Source of the DNA: Azohydromonas australica DSM 1124
GTDB lineage: Bacteria; Pseudomonadota; Gammaproteobacteria; Burkholderiales; Burkholderiaceae_C
NCBI RefSeq assembly: GCF_000430725.1
Contig: NZ_AUMO01000055.1
Coordinates: 9,860-71,706, forward strand
Direction of reading: 5' to 3'
DNA length: 61,847 nt
Shown piece after piece: positions 27,213 to 36,968 of this stretch; the first letter of the stretch is position 1, and the number at the start of each line of letters is the position of its first letter. The translations under genes and the position numbers were made by a program. A model generated the notes under the pieces. That model made no database searches. It worked only from the letters and a program-made list of their open reading frames with translations, and was not told where the DNA came from.

Positions 27213-29033
27213 TCAATTGCCGCCGCACAAGGTGGGGGCTGGGTTCACAACGGCAGCAGGAAGTGCCGGCGACCATGCATTGACCGTCTGCAGCGTCACG
27301 GTGCAGTCCGCGGCCACGACCACGTCAAACACATGCCAGTAGAGGTTGGCTGCCTCACCGGGCGGCGGCGAGAAGACGTTGGTCGCTCCCGCGCGGGTGA
27401 TCTCGACGCGTACCGGAGAGTTCGTCATGTCGGGTGCGAAGGTCTCGCTGAAGTTGTTCACCACGTAGCGATAGGTTCCTACCATCAGCTTGGTCACGGT
27501 GACGACTTCCGGACCGTTTCCGTCCGTGTCGTCCACGTCCAGCGCAGCAAAGGGCGACGCCACCAGGCTGCCCGTATCGCTGAACCAGACGTGCGAGTTG
27601 TCCGGCAGCAGCAGGTGGGAGTCCACGTCCTGCGGCAGGCTGCCCCAGGTCAGCTTGATGCTCAGGCTGGCCTCGTTGTTGGAAACCACCAGGCACTCGG
27701 GCAGCGTGTAGTCGGTGGCCGAGGCCGTCGTCGAGACGGTGTTGGTCAGCCGGGTGCCGGAGATTCCGATGATCGTGGCCCGCGCATTTCGCTTGATGGC
27801 AATGCGGAACGTCCCGTCTGCGGCGGTGACTGCAGCGGAGGAGCCGCTGTAGTCGATGCCGTCGGAAGCCATCCTGGCACCAGCAACTGGCTGGTTGCCC
27901 TCATCGCGCACACAGCCGCTGACGAAGATGGTCTCGAGCACCTGATCGGCGTTCCAGTAACTGAAGTGCGTCACAGTGCCTTCGTAGTACTGGTTGGGTG
28001 CCACACCTTGCAGCGTGGCACTGCCTTCCTGCACCCACCGGGCCGCCGTCTCGTCGAAGTAGAACAACGGAATGGTCGCCGGCACGGCAGCGGCCGGCGT
28101 GCGGGTGCTCAGCGGAATGCGCACCGTCGCAGTGGCTCCCCTGGCCAGGTTGTAGCGCACGCCAGCTGCATCGGTGATGTCGACCAGCATGGCGCCGAAG
28201 CTCTCGATCGGGGTAGGCGCCCCGGACACCAGCGCCGTGTAGTCGCCCGGCATCTGGTTGACATCCACGGCCGGAGCGATAGGTGTCACGGCCACTTGCA
28301 CTGAGCCAGTGGCCGCAGTGCCATCGGGACGAGCGATGCCGTTGGCCGGCAGGACGACTTGCGCAGTAGACGACGGCACAGCCACCGTACCTCCGGATGC
28401 CACATCCACGGCCTGCGTTGTCCCAACGGGAAGCAGTTGCACCGAGAGCTGCGTCGTGGCCGAGGCAAGCACTTCGGCCGGCTTGACGGTCCTTGCGTAG
28501 TCCGGTGCGGAGAACACCGCCACGACCCTCGAATTGGCCGGCACTTCCATTGTGTAGTTGCCACCTGCATCGGTTACGGCACTGGTGTTGCCGACCATGA
28601 CGGTAGCGCCCTGCAGCGGAGCGCCTGCCGCAGCGAGGACTCGCCCGGCGAGTGTGCCCCTTGGTGACGCCGTCACGTGCAGTGCGGCGGCGGCACTCGT
28701 GACGCTGCCTCGGGCGTTGGTCACCACGACGGCGAACTGCGCGCCTTCATCCGCCAGGGACGCCGGCGGCGTCGCGTAGGAGGCGGACGTGGCGCCCGGG
28801 ATGACGACGCCATTGCGCTGCCATTGGTAGCTCAACGGAGCATCGCCGGCTGCTACGACTGCAAACGTGGCAGCCGTTCCCTCGTTTACGGTCTGGGCAA
28901 CCGGCTGAGTACTGATGGTCGGGGCGTTCCCGCCGACGACGGCCCCGCCGCCATCGCCGTCTCCTCCGCATCCCGCCATTGCAAGCAGCAGCATGAGCGG
29001 GATCAGCCAACATCTCTTCAGTAGGTATAGCAA
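27213..29033 (-). CDS. Large lipoprotein with Ig-like, carboxypeptidase-regulatory-like and DUF2135-like domains
   Basis: About 606 aa. The TTG at 29033 is preferred because AAGGAG stands seven bases upstream and because it yields a short basic N terminus, a hydrophobic stretch and a lipobox LAMAGC; there is no in-frame ATG with a ribosome site before the signal. Domains in order: Ig-like (about 35-120, SYQWQRNGVVIPGATSASY), a carboxypeptidase regulatory-like fold (about 125-200, AGRVLAAAGAPLQGATVMVG), a middle part with a second such fold (GCVRDEGNQPVAGARM), and a C-terminal YfaP/DUF2135-like domain (PQDVDSHLLLPDNSHVWF). Probably surface or periplasmic, with an adhesive or sugar-binding role; no catalytic site is seen. 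It stands alone. Confidence 0.8.
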   Translation of the reverse strand: MLYLLKRCWLIPLMLLLAMAGCGGDGDGGGAVVGGNAPTISTQPVAQTVNEGTAATFAVVAAGDAPLSYQWQRNGVVIPGATSASYATPPASLADEGAQFAVVVTNARGSVTSAAAALHVTASPRGTLAGRVLAAAGAPLQGATVMVGNTSAVTDAGGNYTMEVPANSRVVAVFSAPDYARTVKPAEVLASATTQLSVQLLPVGTTQAVDVASGGTVAVPSSTAQVVLPANGIARPDGTAATGSVQVAVTPIAPAVDVNQMPGDYTALVSGAPTPIESFGAMLVDITDAAGVRYNLARGATATVRIPLSTRTPAAAVPATIPLFYFDETAARWVQEGSATLQGVAPNQYYEGTVTHFSYWNADQVLETIFVSGCVRDEGNQPVAGARMASDGIDYSGSSAAVTAADGTFRIAIKRNARATIIGISGTRLTNTVSTTASATDYTLPECLVVSNNEASLSIKLTWGSLPQDVDSHLLLPDNSHVWFSDTGSLVASPFAALDVDDTDGNGPEVVTVTKLMVGTYRYVVNNFSETFAPDMTNSPVRVEITRAGATNVFSPPPGEAANLYWHVFDVVVAADCTVTLQTVNAWSPALPAAVVNPAPTLCGGN

Positions 29034-30267
29034 GTTGGTGCTCCTTGATGAATATGCGTGGCAAAGACGCGAAGCTGGCGTCAAAGCGGATGCGCGGCGC
29101 AACCGGGAGCACGCGGCTGCCCGATTCGCATGGGTGTACGGTAGAGCAGTAGCTAACTTCAACGTCAAAGTTGGGCGTGCCGCCCGATGTGCGGGGGCAG
29201 CGGTGAGCACAACCCGCGGTCGTGCACGGGGTGCCGACCCCGGCTGGCTCGCGGCCAGTTTGCCTGCGCTTGCCTTGTTGAGAGCAGCCCGAGCGTTGAC
29301 GAAGTTGCTGGTGCGTCGAAGTAGGCGCAGTGGCGCCACGGTCGGTGCTTCGATGGGGCACGAGGTGAAGGCACAGGCAGCGGCGTGGGGCCCCAGGGTG
29401 CGGCAATGCGCGCAACGAGGCGCCTCAAGCGACGCGCCGCGCGGCGACGCCCGTCCCAGGCGGGTTGGCCATCGTTAGCCAGGACCAGGTCGAGACGCTA
29501 CCCGCCAAGCTGACGCTTCTGGAGATTTCGGGGATAGACGAAGTTCGGATGGGTGGCCAGGCATGAGGGCTGACCGCGCTGAGGTGCAGCCGGCCAACGT
29601 TGGGGTGAATCGCTCGCTTGATGGCGTGCATCGAGAGGCAGGACACCAGCGCATGCGGGTGCAGCGTCGGGCATGGTGGCTTGGCCGCTTGGAACCTCGC
29701 GCCGCTTGTGCACGCATTGCCCGGATCTGGGCGAAGTGCATGCCGCGACCTCGCATAAACACGCAAGTAATCTTCTTGCCCCGCACGACCCGCGCTCGCT
29801 TGCCACAGTGACCAAGCGGCCGGCGGCGCTCTCGCCGGACGTAGGGCACGCCCGGATCCTCTGGCGCCCGGGCTTTGCCGGCGTCCAGGCCTTGAGAGTA
29901 CTTCTGCCGGGCCGGCGCGTGACGATCCACCGCTCCAAGAGCGACTTCTGGAGAGCGCCGGTGGGGGCATCGCCCAGGCGCGCGTGAAGTGGCCTGCCCA
30001 GTAGCAACAGCGCGGGAGTAGCTGCACACCGCACTCACCATGGGATCCGTGCTGCGCTGCGTGGGCAAGGGCGGGGGCGTGTGCAGCGAGGCCCTGCATC
30101 CAGCCCCCCGAATCCGCCGCCTGCGCACCCTGCGTTCCATGACCCAGGTGCCCGGTGGCTGGCGAGCCGCTCACTGATGGTGGATGCAACAGCCGGCACT
30201 GCCGCGACCAAAATCGCCGCGCGCCAATGTCAAAATCCTGCGCCTCAACTCACCATGCAAGCCACGC
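29034..30267. other. Gene-poor stretch upstream of lipoprotein and HU genes
   Basis: About 1.2 kb without a convincing gene. Several overlapping frames of 80-250 codons exist on both strands, but all are Arg/Pro/Cys-rich and mutually incompatible. The 29.05-29.2 kb part should hold the lipoprotein promoter; a TTGACG hexamer on the minus strand near 29163 is the only hint. Confidence 0.45.
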
Positions 30268-30660
30268 ATGCACCGTAACGACCTGGCTGCCCTGCTGGCA
30301 GAACAACACGAGCTCTCCAAGGCCAGCGCCGCGAAAGTGCTCGGCACCGTGATCGACGCCTTGTGCTCGGAGCTCAAGAAGGGCGACGCCGTGGCCCTGG
30401 CGGGCTTTGGCACCTTCAAGCTCGGCCAGCGTGCCGCGCGCACCGGCCGCAATCCCGCCACCGGCGACAAGATCAAAATCGCCGCGCGCAAGCTGGTGAA
30501 GTTCTCGCCTTCCACGTCGCTGGCGGGCCTGGTGGATCCAAAATTCGCCAAGGCCCGTGTCGAAAAGGCCGCTGCCAAGCAGGCAGCCCCGGCCAAGAAG
30601 GCTGCAGCCAAGACCGCTGCCACACCCGCGAAGAAAGCAGCTGCAAAGAAGGCCGCCTGA
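30268..30660 (+). CDS. HU-family DNA-binding protein with Lys/Ala-rich C-terminal tail
   Basis: 130 aa from the ATG at 30268. Residues 1-95 are an HU/IHF core: HRNDLAALLAE, LGTVIDALCSELKKGDAVAL, GFGTFKLGQRAARTGRNPATGDKIKI with the beta-arm Pro, then a shortened end. The last 35 residues are PAKKAAAK-type repeats, like histone H1 tails. HU proteins bend and compact DNA. Such tails are known from several betaproteobacterial HU proteins. No strong ribosome site precedes the ATG. It converges on the SWIB gene through a shared stem-loop. Confidence 0.92.
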   Translation: MHRNDLAALLAEQHELSKASAAKVLGTVIDALCSELKKGDAVALAGFGTFKLGQRAARTGRNPATGDKIKIAARKLVKFSPSTSLAGLVDPKFAKARVEKAAAKQAAPAKKAAAKTAATPAKKAAAKKAA

Positions 30661-30740
30661 ACTGGGCCAACGGCGACCGCTGGCTTGGGCATCACGCCGC
30701 GCTTGAAGCGGCTGCGACGGATATCTCACGCCAACTGAAA

Positions 30741-30761
30741 AAGCCCCAGGGGACAGGGCTT
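30741..30761. terminator. Stem-loop between convergent HU and SWIB genes
   Basis: AAGCCC (30741-30746) pairs with GGGCTT (30756-30761) across a nine-base loop, preceded by an A-run and followed by T-rich sequence. It can end transcription from both convergent genes. Confidence 0.6.
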
Positions 30762-30818
30762 CTTCATCATGGAAGATGATCGCCACAGTGCCGCTGCCGG
30801 CATCGCGGCGATGCGGCT

Positions 30819-31082
30819 TCAAGCCAGGTGCTTGCTGACCAGCCCCGTCATCTCGAACATCGTGACCTCGTCCTTGCCCATGACCGCCTTCAAGGCGTCG
30901 TCGCACAGGATGTTGCGCTTGTTCGCCGGGTTCTGCAGGTTGTGCTGCTTGATGTAGTCCCAAAGGCGCTTGGTGGCTTCGGTGCGTGGCAACGGATCGG
31001 CCCCGATGATGGCCGCAAGTTCGCGACTGGGCTTCAAGGACTTCATGAAGGCGCTGTTCGTCTGGGTATCAGTCTTGGCCAA
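30819..31082 (-). CDS. SWIB/MDM2-domain protein
   Basis: 87 aa. The TTG at 31082 is chosen because AGGAG lies eight bases upstream and gives MAKTDTQTNSAFMKSLKPS, the normal opening of bacterial SWIB proteins; starting at the internal ATG would remove the first conserved residues. The SWIB fold is complete (ELAAIIGADPLPRTEATKRL, then WDYIKQHNLQNPANKR). The family occurs in Chlamydiae and Betaproteobacteria with unknown function, possibly in DNA condensation. Its place opposite an HU gene fits a chromatin role. Confidence 0.88.
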   Translation of the reverse strand: MAKTDTQTNSAFMKSLKPSRELAAIIGADPLPRTEATKRLWDYIKQHNLQNPANKRNILCDDALKAVMGKDEVTMFEMTGLVSKHLA

Positions 31083-31314
31083 TGCAAATGCTCCTGCGGT
31101 GTAGATGGGGCGCAGCATACCGCTTCGAAGACTGGCGCTTTGCCGTCCCGTGGAGTCGTTTGCCTCGTGATCGGGGTTTGGCCCCATGGCCCGTCGTTGC
31201 CGCGTTGGTCATGCGCACACAGGGGGCGCGCCGCGACCGCGCACTTGGCATTCCTGCTTTGCGCGCCCAGTCTGGTGAAATACTCCAACATTGAATTACC
31301 CAGGGAACCCAGCA

Positions 31315-31701
31315 ATGAGTCACGACATGATGGACGCCACAGGCGACGCATGGGCGGCTGCCCAGCTCGTCCGGTCCTTTGAAGACAGCGATCAGAAAAA
31401 GCGCCTTGCGGGGCTGGATCCCATCGAACGCGAGGCGCTGATCCGCGCCATTGCCCAGGTGGCTGATCGCAAGGCGGCGTCCTATGCACGGGCCCTGTCC
31501 GGCGAGCTGCCGGGCCTTGCCGCATGGATGAAGCGCGATCCGGACTTGGCCCGGGCCACGGCGCTGCTCAACAAGCACTTTCTGGCGATCAATTCGATCG
31601 CCGCACGACCCGGCGTGCCGGCCGCCAGTGGCGTGTCCATGGCACCGGCCGGCGAGCACGACACTGCAGCGGACCAGGCGCAGCAGGCCTTGGCATTCTG
31701 A
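31315..31701 (+). CDS. Hypothetical alpha-helical protein
   Basis: 128 aa from the ATG at 31315; a TTG at 31291 is an alternative. Sequence such as LDPIEREALIRAIAQVADRK and LPGLAAWMKRDPDLARATAL indicates a helical, soluble protein. No family recognised. It lies 18 bases upstream of the two-HTH protein in the same direction, so the two are probably co-transcribed and may act together. Confidence 0.6.
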   Translation: MSHDMMDATGDAWAAAQLVRSFEDSDQKKRLAGLDPIEREALIRAIAQVADRKAASYARALSGELPGLAAWMKRDPDLARATALLNKHFLAINSIAARPGVPAASGVSMAPAGEHDTAADQAQQALAF

Positions 31702-31719
31702 ACACTCCGGGAGCACCAC

Positions 31720-33417
31720 GTGGCAAAGCCTGATTGGTCATCGAAGCGTCGTGACGGCGACCGCGGCCGCAACCGTGACCGCAACACCCGTGAGCCGATG
31801 CTGGACAACGTGATCCTGCACCCGGCGTCGAACAGACGTCCCAGCGGGCCACGGCAAGACAACTCCAAGCCGCAGGTTGCCAAGCAAGGCGTGAAAGGCG
31901 CCTTGCGTGCGGCCAATCTGCGGCTGCTGCTGGAGAACGCGCCGGTGCGGGAAGCCTTGGCGCTGGTGGCCGAGGTGCCCTTGGAGCGGCTTGAGGCCAT
32001 GTCCCAGGGGGCGCTGTGCCCCGACGAGACTGCCTTCCATATCGAGCGGACACTGAAGCTGCCCGGCAAGTGGCTGGACGGGCTCAACAAGGAGGTCCCG
32101 CAGCGCACGCTGGAGTTGCTGAAGAACCCCGACCGCGCCGGGCTGCTCGACGACGAGGACTTCGAGGACGGTTCACCGGTGCTGGATCCCGTGGGGAACG
32201 CCACCTCCGCACAGCCAGCGGCCGAAGTTTCAGCCGTTGCCCAACCGGCATCCGCCTCAACGCAGGCTGCCGCTCATGCTCCTCACGCCCGGCAGGCTCG
32301 GAAGGTCGAGGTCGCGAACTCGGCCGCTGTCGAACCCGATTCCGGGGTCGCAAGCAGCGAAGGAGCAAAGACGGCGCAAGCAGCAAGCCCGGCGGTCGAT
32401 GCCGCCCAGGCGCCTGCTGCTCCCGAGAGCGTGCAAGCCGCAGGCAAGCGCGCTGCAAAGGCGTCCAGGCGAGCGGCGGCCGCCGCTGAAGCCCAGTTGC
32501 CCCTGTCCGAGATTGCACCGCCCTCGCAGTCTGGTTCGAACGAGATCTCCTCCATGGCATCGCCCGAGTTGCGCAAGCAGAACCTGACCGTGCTGCTCCA
32601 GGGCAAGGGCGCCAAGAGCGCGCTGGCCAGGGTCCTTCATGCCAAGCCACCGTACGTGTCGGCCATGCTCAGCGGGCGCAAGAGCCTGGACAAGGATCTC
32701 TGCAACGGGATGGCTCGCGCGCTGGGCCTGCCCGATAACTGGTTCGAGGCGCCTCGCACGGCAGCGGACATTCCTGCCGCCACGCTTCAACGCCTCGTGT
32801 CCTTGCGGGACACAACAACCGACGCCCACACGGCTTCGAGCGGCAACACGGCTGAAGCCGCACTTGCGGTTGCCAGCGGCACATCCACCGAAGCCACGGC
32901 AGATCCGACTGATTCGGGTGGCCTGGGTCCCGCCCTGGCTGGCACTGCTGCAGGCGATGTTGCCACCCACGCTGCCCCCAACAAGCAACGGGGACGGCGC
33001 TCCCAGGGCGCAATCCAGCGCGGCAGCCAGCAGCCCACCGAGCCCACGGCGCTGGCCGGAGCGTCCCCCAGCGGGGGCACCACCGCTGCGCCCCAGGCCG
33101 AACCGCTGGCGCCGGTCATGGTTGAAGCGCAGCCCGCGACGCAGGCACCTGAGCCGGCGTTGCGTACCGAAGTCCTGGCGCCTGCTGCACCGGCCCCGGT
33201 CGCAGCACCGGTTGCGGCTCCGGCACCTGTGAAGGCTCCCCAGGCCGCGCTGCAAGCCGCTGACTTCACGCCGCCGTATTCGCAGCCCTTGGTCATCGAA
33301 GGCGGCCTGGCGCCCATCACGGAAGCGCTCATCAAGATCCTGGTGCTCAAGGCCAGGCAAGGCGCGCTTTCCGAGGACAAGGCCTTCGAGCTGCTGGGTG
33401 AAGCGCGCTTGCTCTGA
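31720..33417 (+). CDS. Protein with two separated Cro/XRE-like HTH domains and Ala/Pro-rich linkers
   Basis: 565 aa from a GTG with GGGAG six bases upstream. Two related helical units are visible at about residues 61-123 (ALRAANLRLLLENAPVREAL ... RTLKLPGKWLDGLN) and 283-346 (ELRKQNLTVLLQGKGAKSAL ... ARALGLPDNWFEAP). They share the pattern LR-xxNLxxLL, an HTH-like core and LxLPxxWxE/D. Between and after them lie long Ala/Pro/Thr-rich linkers, and the C-terminal 45 residues form a separate folded end (PITEALIKILVLKARQGALS). The basic N terminus is R/D-rich. It suggests a DNA-binding protein that bridges two sites. I know no named family with this layout. Confidence 0.7.
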   Translation: MAKPDWSSKRRDGDRGRNRDRNTREPMLDNVILHPASNRRPSGPRQDNSKPQVAKQGVKGALRAANLRLLLENAPVREALALVAEVPLERLEAMSQGALCPDETAFHIERTLKLPGKWLDGLNKEVPQRTLELLKNPDRAGLLDDEDFEDGSPVLDPVGNATSAQPAAEVSAVAQPASASTQAAAHAPHARQARKVEVANSAAVEPDSGVASSEGAKTAQAASPAVDAAQAPAAPESVQAAGKRAAKASRRAAAAAEAQLPLSEIAPPSQSGSNEISSMASPELRKQNLTVLLQGKGAKSALARVLHAKPPYVSAMLSGRKSLDKDLCNGMARALGLPDNWFEAPRTAADIPAATLQRLVSLRDTTTDAHTASSGNTAEAALAVASGTSTEATADPTDSGGLGPALAGTAAGDVATHAAPNKQRGRRSQGAIQRGSQQPTEPTALAGASPSGGTTAAPQAEPLAPVMVEAQPATQAPEPALRTEVLAPAAPAPVAAPVAAPAPVKAPQAALQAADFTPPYSQPLVIEGGLAPITEALIKILVLKARQGALSEDKAFELLGEARLL

Positions 33418-33761
33418 GTTCCTGGCTTTCCCGAACGCCGGTTCGCTTGTCCGCCCGGCAGCGATGGCGTGCCGAAGCTGCGTTGCCGCTGCCCAAGAAC
33501 AGAGGGCAGGCTTTTCGGAGATGGTGGGCCCGCTTGCGCCAATCTGGCCGTCCACCAGGGCTCATTGCAAGCTGCCGGAGCTGCTGAAGCTGCGTATGGC
33601 CGGTGAGCGACAGGCACGACCTGCCGGAGACGGCTCGGATCTGGCAACCCCTACCGATTCAGGGGACGACACTGGACAGGACGTCGGTCCTGCAGCGGCT
33701 GGCACGACGACGCGCATGACCGGGCTCGCCGGCCGCTCACGGGCTTTCAGGGAAGCGAAGA
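33418..33761. other. Intergenic, no gene seen
   Basis: 344 bases between the two-HTH protein and the next small gene. Only out-of-frame readings are seen. Confidence 0.4.
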
Positions 33762-33959
33762 TCAGCGCGGCGTGGCCGCCCACTGCATCACGAGCGCGGG
33801 CTCAGCGCCGAACCTTTCGCGCAGCGCAAAAATCTCGTGGCGGACTTGCCGGAGGCTCAATTCACCACGAAAGGCACGCCGCTCCAGATCGGCCATGGCC
33901 GAGAGGTATTCAGCGGGCGGTCCTTCGGCAGGTGAGCGGGAAAGCGAGTTGTTGTCCAT
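33762..33959 (-). CDS. Small hypothetical protein
   Basis: 65 aa from the ATG at 33959. The sequence MADLERRAFRGELSLRQVRH and ALRERFGAEPALVMQW looks like a helical hairpin with sensible composition. There is no clear ribosome site and no family is recognised. An upstream extension of 32 codons exists, with less protein-like sequence. Confidence 0.4.
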   Translation of the reverse strand: MDNNSLSRSPAEGPPAEYLSAMADLERRAFRGELSLRQVRHEIFALRERFGAEPALVMQWAATPR

Positions 33960-34325
33960 GGTCAGCGTCTGGGTGGAGAGGGCTACCGCCAAGGGCGCTC
34001 GTCCAGCCAGGAAACTGATGAACGCCTCAGCTATCGGTGTGCTGCATGGCGTCAATTGTCATTCCTCAAGCGCTGCCGTACATCACGGAAATCACGTAAG
34101 CCCAAACCCTGGGCTGCCCGGCGCTCAGTGCTACTTGATAGGCACCCCGATGTCGTGCTTTCGATACGGCCGGCACAAACCGCTTTCCGAGCTGACGAGC
34201 AAAGGGATCCTTGGGCGCAACGAGACGGTCTGCGCAGTGAACTCTGCCGCTCCCAACCCTGGCGGCAGCGCGCCGTCCCTAAAAACTGGTGAGTCCGTCC
34301 ACCAACGCTTCAGGCTCAAAGACCA
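33960..34325. other. Intergenic, no gene seen
   Basis: 366 bases. One 62-codon minus-strand frame (34131-34319) has no domain signs. The stretch follows the truncated MFS gene and may be debris of the same deletion. Confidence 0.35.
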
Positions 34326-34908
34326 GGCCGGTCATTTCGGCAGACGTCGAATGCTCAACAGGATCAGCACGACGCTTGCGAAAAGAATGGCTCCGAATAC
34401 GGGGCAGCACCACGCAGCCCCAGGACGTCGGTGAGTGCCCCAAGTCCTGTGGTTGAAGCCGCAGAATCCAGGTAGCCGGCCACCCGATACATCGAAATGA
34501 GCTGCGCGCGGCGGCTCGCGGGTGCGCGCTCCGTCAACGCACCCCAGTGCTGCCGTGCACACGCCGCTCAGCGCACCGCTGCCAAGCCCGGTGAGCCGCC
34601 GTCCGATGAACAAGCTCGCCAGGCTCGATACCCACGCAAATACCAGCGGACCCGACAACACCACGACCAGCGTCGGCACGAGCACGACGCGACGCTGCGC
34701 ATGACGGTCCGATACACGACCCATCGTCATCAGCGACGCTGAGCATGCCCACGGCATGGACCGAGAACAACGCCGTCAGCGTTGTCGACGAGAACGGCCA
34801 GCGAGACGGGCAGATGCCATAAAGCGGCGGCGGCGCCGTGCTGCCGAACAGCGCACTGCCAAGCGCCAGCGCAAGCAGCGCCCGCACTGTCCCGATCGTT
34901 GAAGCCAC
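34326..34908 (-). pseudogene. Fossil of an MFS efflux transporter (N-terminal half)
   Basis: Two frames join into a recognisable MFS start. RALLALALGSALFGSTAPPPLYG plus SSTTLTALFSVHAVG in one frame is followed, after a shift near 34745, by MGRVSDRHAQRRVVLVPTL, SSLASLFIGRRLTGLGSGAL and a last segment ending SIRRLPK in another. Motif A (GRxSDRxxRR) is present. The protein stops after about six transmembrane segments and lacks the second half. Several further small shifts are likely. It can no longer make a working transporter. Confidence 0.75.
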
Positions 34909-35145
34909 GTTCAGAGAACGCCCGTCGTCGGGATGAAGCAGAACAGCCCGCTAGTGAGACCGTAACGCCAAGCGCCAGCATCAACGGCACGGGTGCGGCC
35001 TCCAGTAATGCCATGGCTGCGCATCCGCCATGTCCCGATTGCAGCAGGGATCCGCAGCAGATGCCGGGCCACCGGCAGTGCTCGAGGCCGCCTGCAGCGA
35101 CTGAGACAGCGCCGCTGAGCATGCCCCTAACCCGAGCAAGCCGGC

Positions 35146-35188
35146 TTGCAGTTCGTGAAAACGTCGCCTACTATTTATCCATCGATAA
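35146..35188 (+). promoter_or_regulatory. Sigma-70-type promoter with inverted repeat, VOC/monooxygenase operon
   Basis: TTGCAG (35146-35151), a 17-base spacer and TACTAT (35169-35174) form a good promoter 38 bases before the VOC start codon. Directly downstream, TTATC-CATC-GATAA (35175-35188) is an inverted repeat across the expected transcription start, a fitting place for a repressor such as the TetR protein encoded at the operon's far end. Confidence 0.65.
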
Positions 35189-35212
35189 CTTAAGACAGAT
35201 TTGGAGACCTCC

Positions 35213-35668
35213 ATGTCGATCAGCAAGCTGGCCCATTTTTCAGTCCGTACCACTTCGCTCGAAGCGTCACGGCGCTTCTACACGGAGATCCTCGGCTTCA
35301 AGGAGGGCTACCGGCCGGCCTTCAAGTTCCCGGGGCTTTGGCTCTACCGCGGCGGCGACGAGGCCGACTTCGGGGTCGTCCACATCATCGGCATCGACGA
35401 GAACGATCCCGAGGGGCTGGTGCAGTACCTGGGCGACAAGGCGAGCGCATCGCTGCACGGCAGCGCGGCGGTGGACCACCTGGCGTTCCTGGCCACCGAC
35501 CTGCGCGCGATGCGCGGCCGGCTCGACGGCGCCGCGCTGCCCTACCGCGAGCGGACCGTGCCCGACCTGGGGCTGCACCAGCTGTTCGTGGAGGACCCCT
35601 CGGGCATCACGATCGAGCTGAACTTCCCGGCCGCGGAGGCGCAAGCCCTGCACCAGGGCCAGCACTGA
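35213..35668 (+). CDS. VOC/glyoxalase-fold metalloprotein
   Basis: 151 aa from the ATG at 35213, which has GGAG five bases upstream; a TTG four codons earlier lacks one. Two beta-alpha-beta-beta-beta units: KLAHFSVRTTSLEASRRFYT with the first metal His, then AAVDHLAFLATDLRAM with the second, ending with a metal Glu in DPSGITIELNF. The family includes isomerases, ring-cleavage dioxygenases and resistance proteins. As the first gene before an FAD monooxygenase it may rearrange or open the hydroxylated product. Confidence 0.88.
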   Translation: MSISKLAHFSVRTTSLEASRRFYTEILGFKEGYRPAFKFPGLWLYRGGDEADFGVVHIIGIDENDPEGLVQYLGDKASASLHGSAAVDHLAFLATDLRAMRGRLDGAALPYRERTVPDLGLHQLFVEDPSGITIELNFPAAEAQALHQGQH

Positions 35669-35696
35669 ACCCGACATGGCACGACAGGAGACAAGC

Positions 35697-36914
35697 ATGG
35701 GCAAGCAACGCAAGGCACTGGTCGTCGGCGGTTCGCTCGGGGGGCTGTTCGCCGCCAACCTGCTGCACCGCGCGGGCTGGGACGTGGAGGTCTACGAGCG
35801 CGTGGCCGAGGAGCTCGAAGGGCGGGGCGCCGGCATCGTCACGCACCAGGAGCTGATGGCCGCGCTGGCCGTGGCCGGCGTGAGCGTGGACGACAGCATC
35901 GGCGTGGCCGTGCAGGAGCGCGTGACCCTGGCCCGCGACGGCAGCGTGGCCGGACGCCGCGCCATGCCGCAGGTGCTCACCGCCTGGAGCCGGCTGTACC
36001 ACGTGCTCAAGGTGGCGTTTCCGCGCGAGCGCTACCACAACGGCTTCCAGCTCGAATCGCTGGCGCAGGACGACGACGGCGTCACGGCCTGCTTCAAGGA
36101 CGGCCGGCGCGTGCGTGCCGACCTGCTGGTGGCGGCGGACGGCATCCGCTCCACGGTGCGGCAGATGCTGCTGCCGCAGGCGCGGCCCGAGTACGCGGGC
36201 TACATCGCCTGGCGCGGGCTGGTCGAGGAGTCGGCCCTGAGCGAGCGCACGCTCAAGGAGCTGTTCCCGTATTTCGCCTTCGGCCTGCCGCCGCACGAGC
36301 AGATGATTGCCTACCCGGTGGCCGGCAAGGACAACGCCTTCGAGCCCGGCAAGCGCCGCTTCAACTTCGTCTGGTACCGGCCGGCTGCTGAAGCCACCAC
36401 GCTGCGCGACCTGGTGACCGACGCTTCGGGCAAGGTCTGGCTGGACGGCATCCCGCCGCCGCTCATCCGGCCCGAGATCCTGGAGGACGCCCGCCGCGCG
36501 GCACGGCAGGTGCTGGCCCCGCAGTTCGCCGAGGTGGTGGAGAAGACGGAAAACCTCTTCTTCCAGCCCATCTTCGACCTGGAAAGCGCCCGCCTGGCCT
36601 TCGGCCGTGTCGCGCTGCTCGGCGACGCCGCCTTCGTGGCCCGGCCCCATTGCGGCATGGGCGTGACCAAGGCCGCCAGCGACGCCGTGGCCCTGGCCAG
36701 GGCGTTGCCAGCCCATGCCGACGTGGCCGCCGGCGTGCAGGCCTACAGCAACGAGCGCGCGCCCATCGGCGCAGCCATCGTGCAGCACGCCCGACACCTC
36801 GGCGCTTACATGCAGGCTCAACTTCGCGATGAAGGCGAGCGCCGGATGGCCGAGCGCTACCGCACCCCCGAGGCCGTGATGCGGGAGACCGCCTTTGCCC
36901 GCGCCTTCAGCTGA
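35697..36914 (+). CDS. FAD-dependent aromatic monooxygenase (group A flavoprotein)
   Basis: 405 aa from the ATG at 35697 with AGGAG six bases upstream; the ATG seven codons earlier has no site. FAD-binding [20 protein letters not shown], the middle motif [15 protein letters not shown] (DG fingerprint) and the GD motif [19 protein letters not shown] are intact. Overall it resembles 2,6-dihydroxypyridine 3-hydroxylase and salicylate hydroxylase relatives. It hydroxylates an aromatic or heteroaromatic ring using NAD(P)H and oxygen. Substrate unknown; the downstream symporter probably imports it. Confidence 0.9.
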   Translation: MGKQRKALVVGGSLGGLFAANLLHRAGWDVEVYERVAEELEGRGAGIVTHQELMAALAVAGVSVDDSIGVAVQERVTLARDGSVAGRRAMPQVLTAWSRLYHVLKVAFPRERYHNGFQLESLAQDDDGVTACFKDGRRVRADLLVAADGIRSTVRQMLLPQARPEYAGYIAWRGLVEESALSERTLKELFPYFAFGLPPHEQMIAYPVAGKDNAFEPGKRRFNFVWYRPAAEATTLRDLVTDASGKVWLDGIPPPLIRPEILEDARRAARQVLAPQFAEVVEKTENLFFQPIFDLESARLAFGRVALLGDAAFVARPHCGMGVTKAASDAVALARALPAHADVAAGVQAYSNERAPIGAAIVQHARHLGAYMQAQLRDEGERRMAERYRTPEAVMRETAFARAFS

Positions 36915-36968
36915 ACCCGCCACGACGGCGGCAGACCGCCGCCACTGACAGCTACCAGGAGAGAGTTC

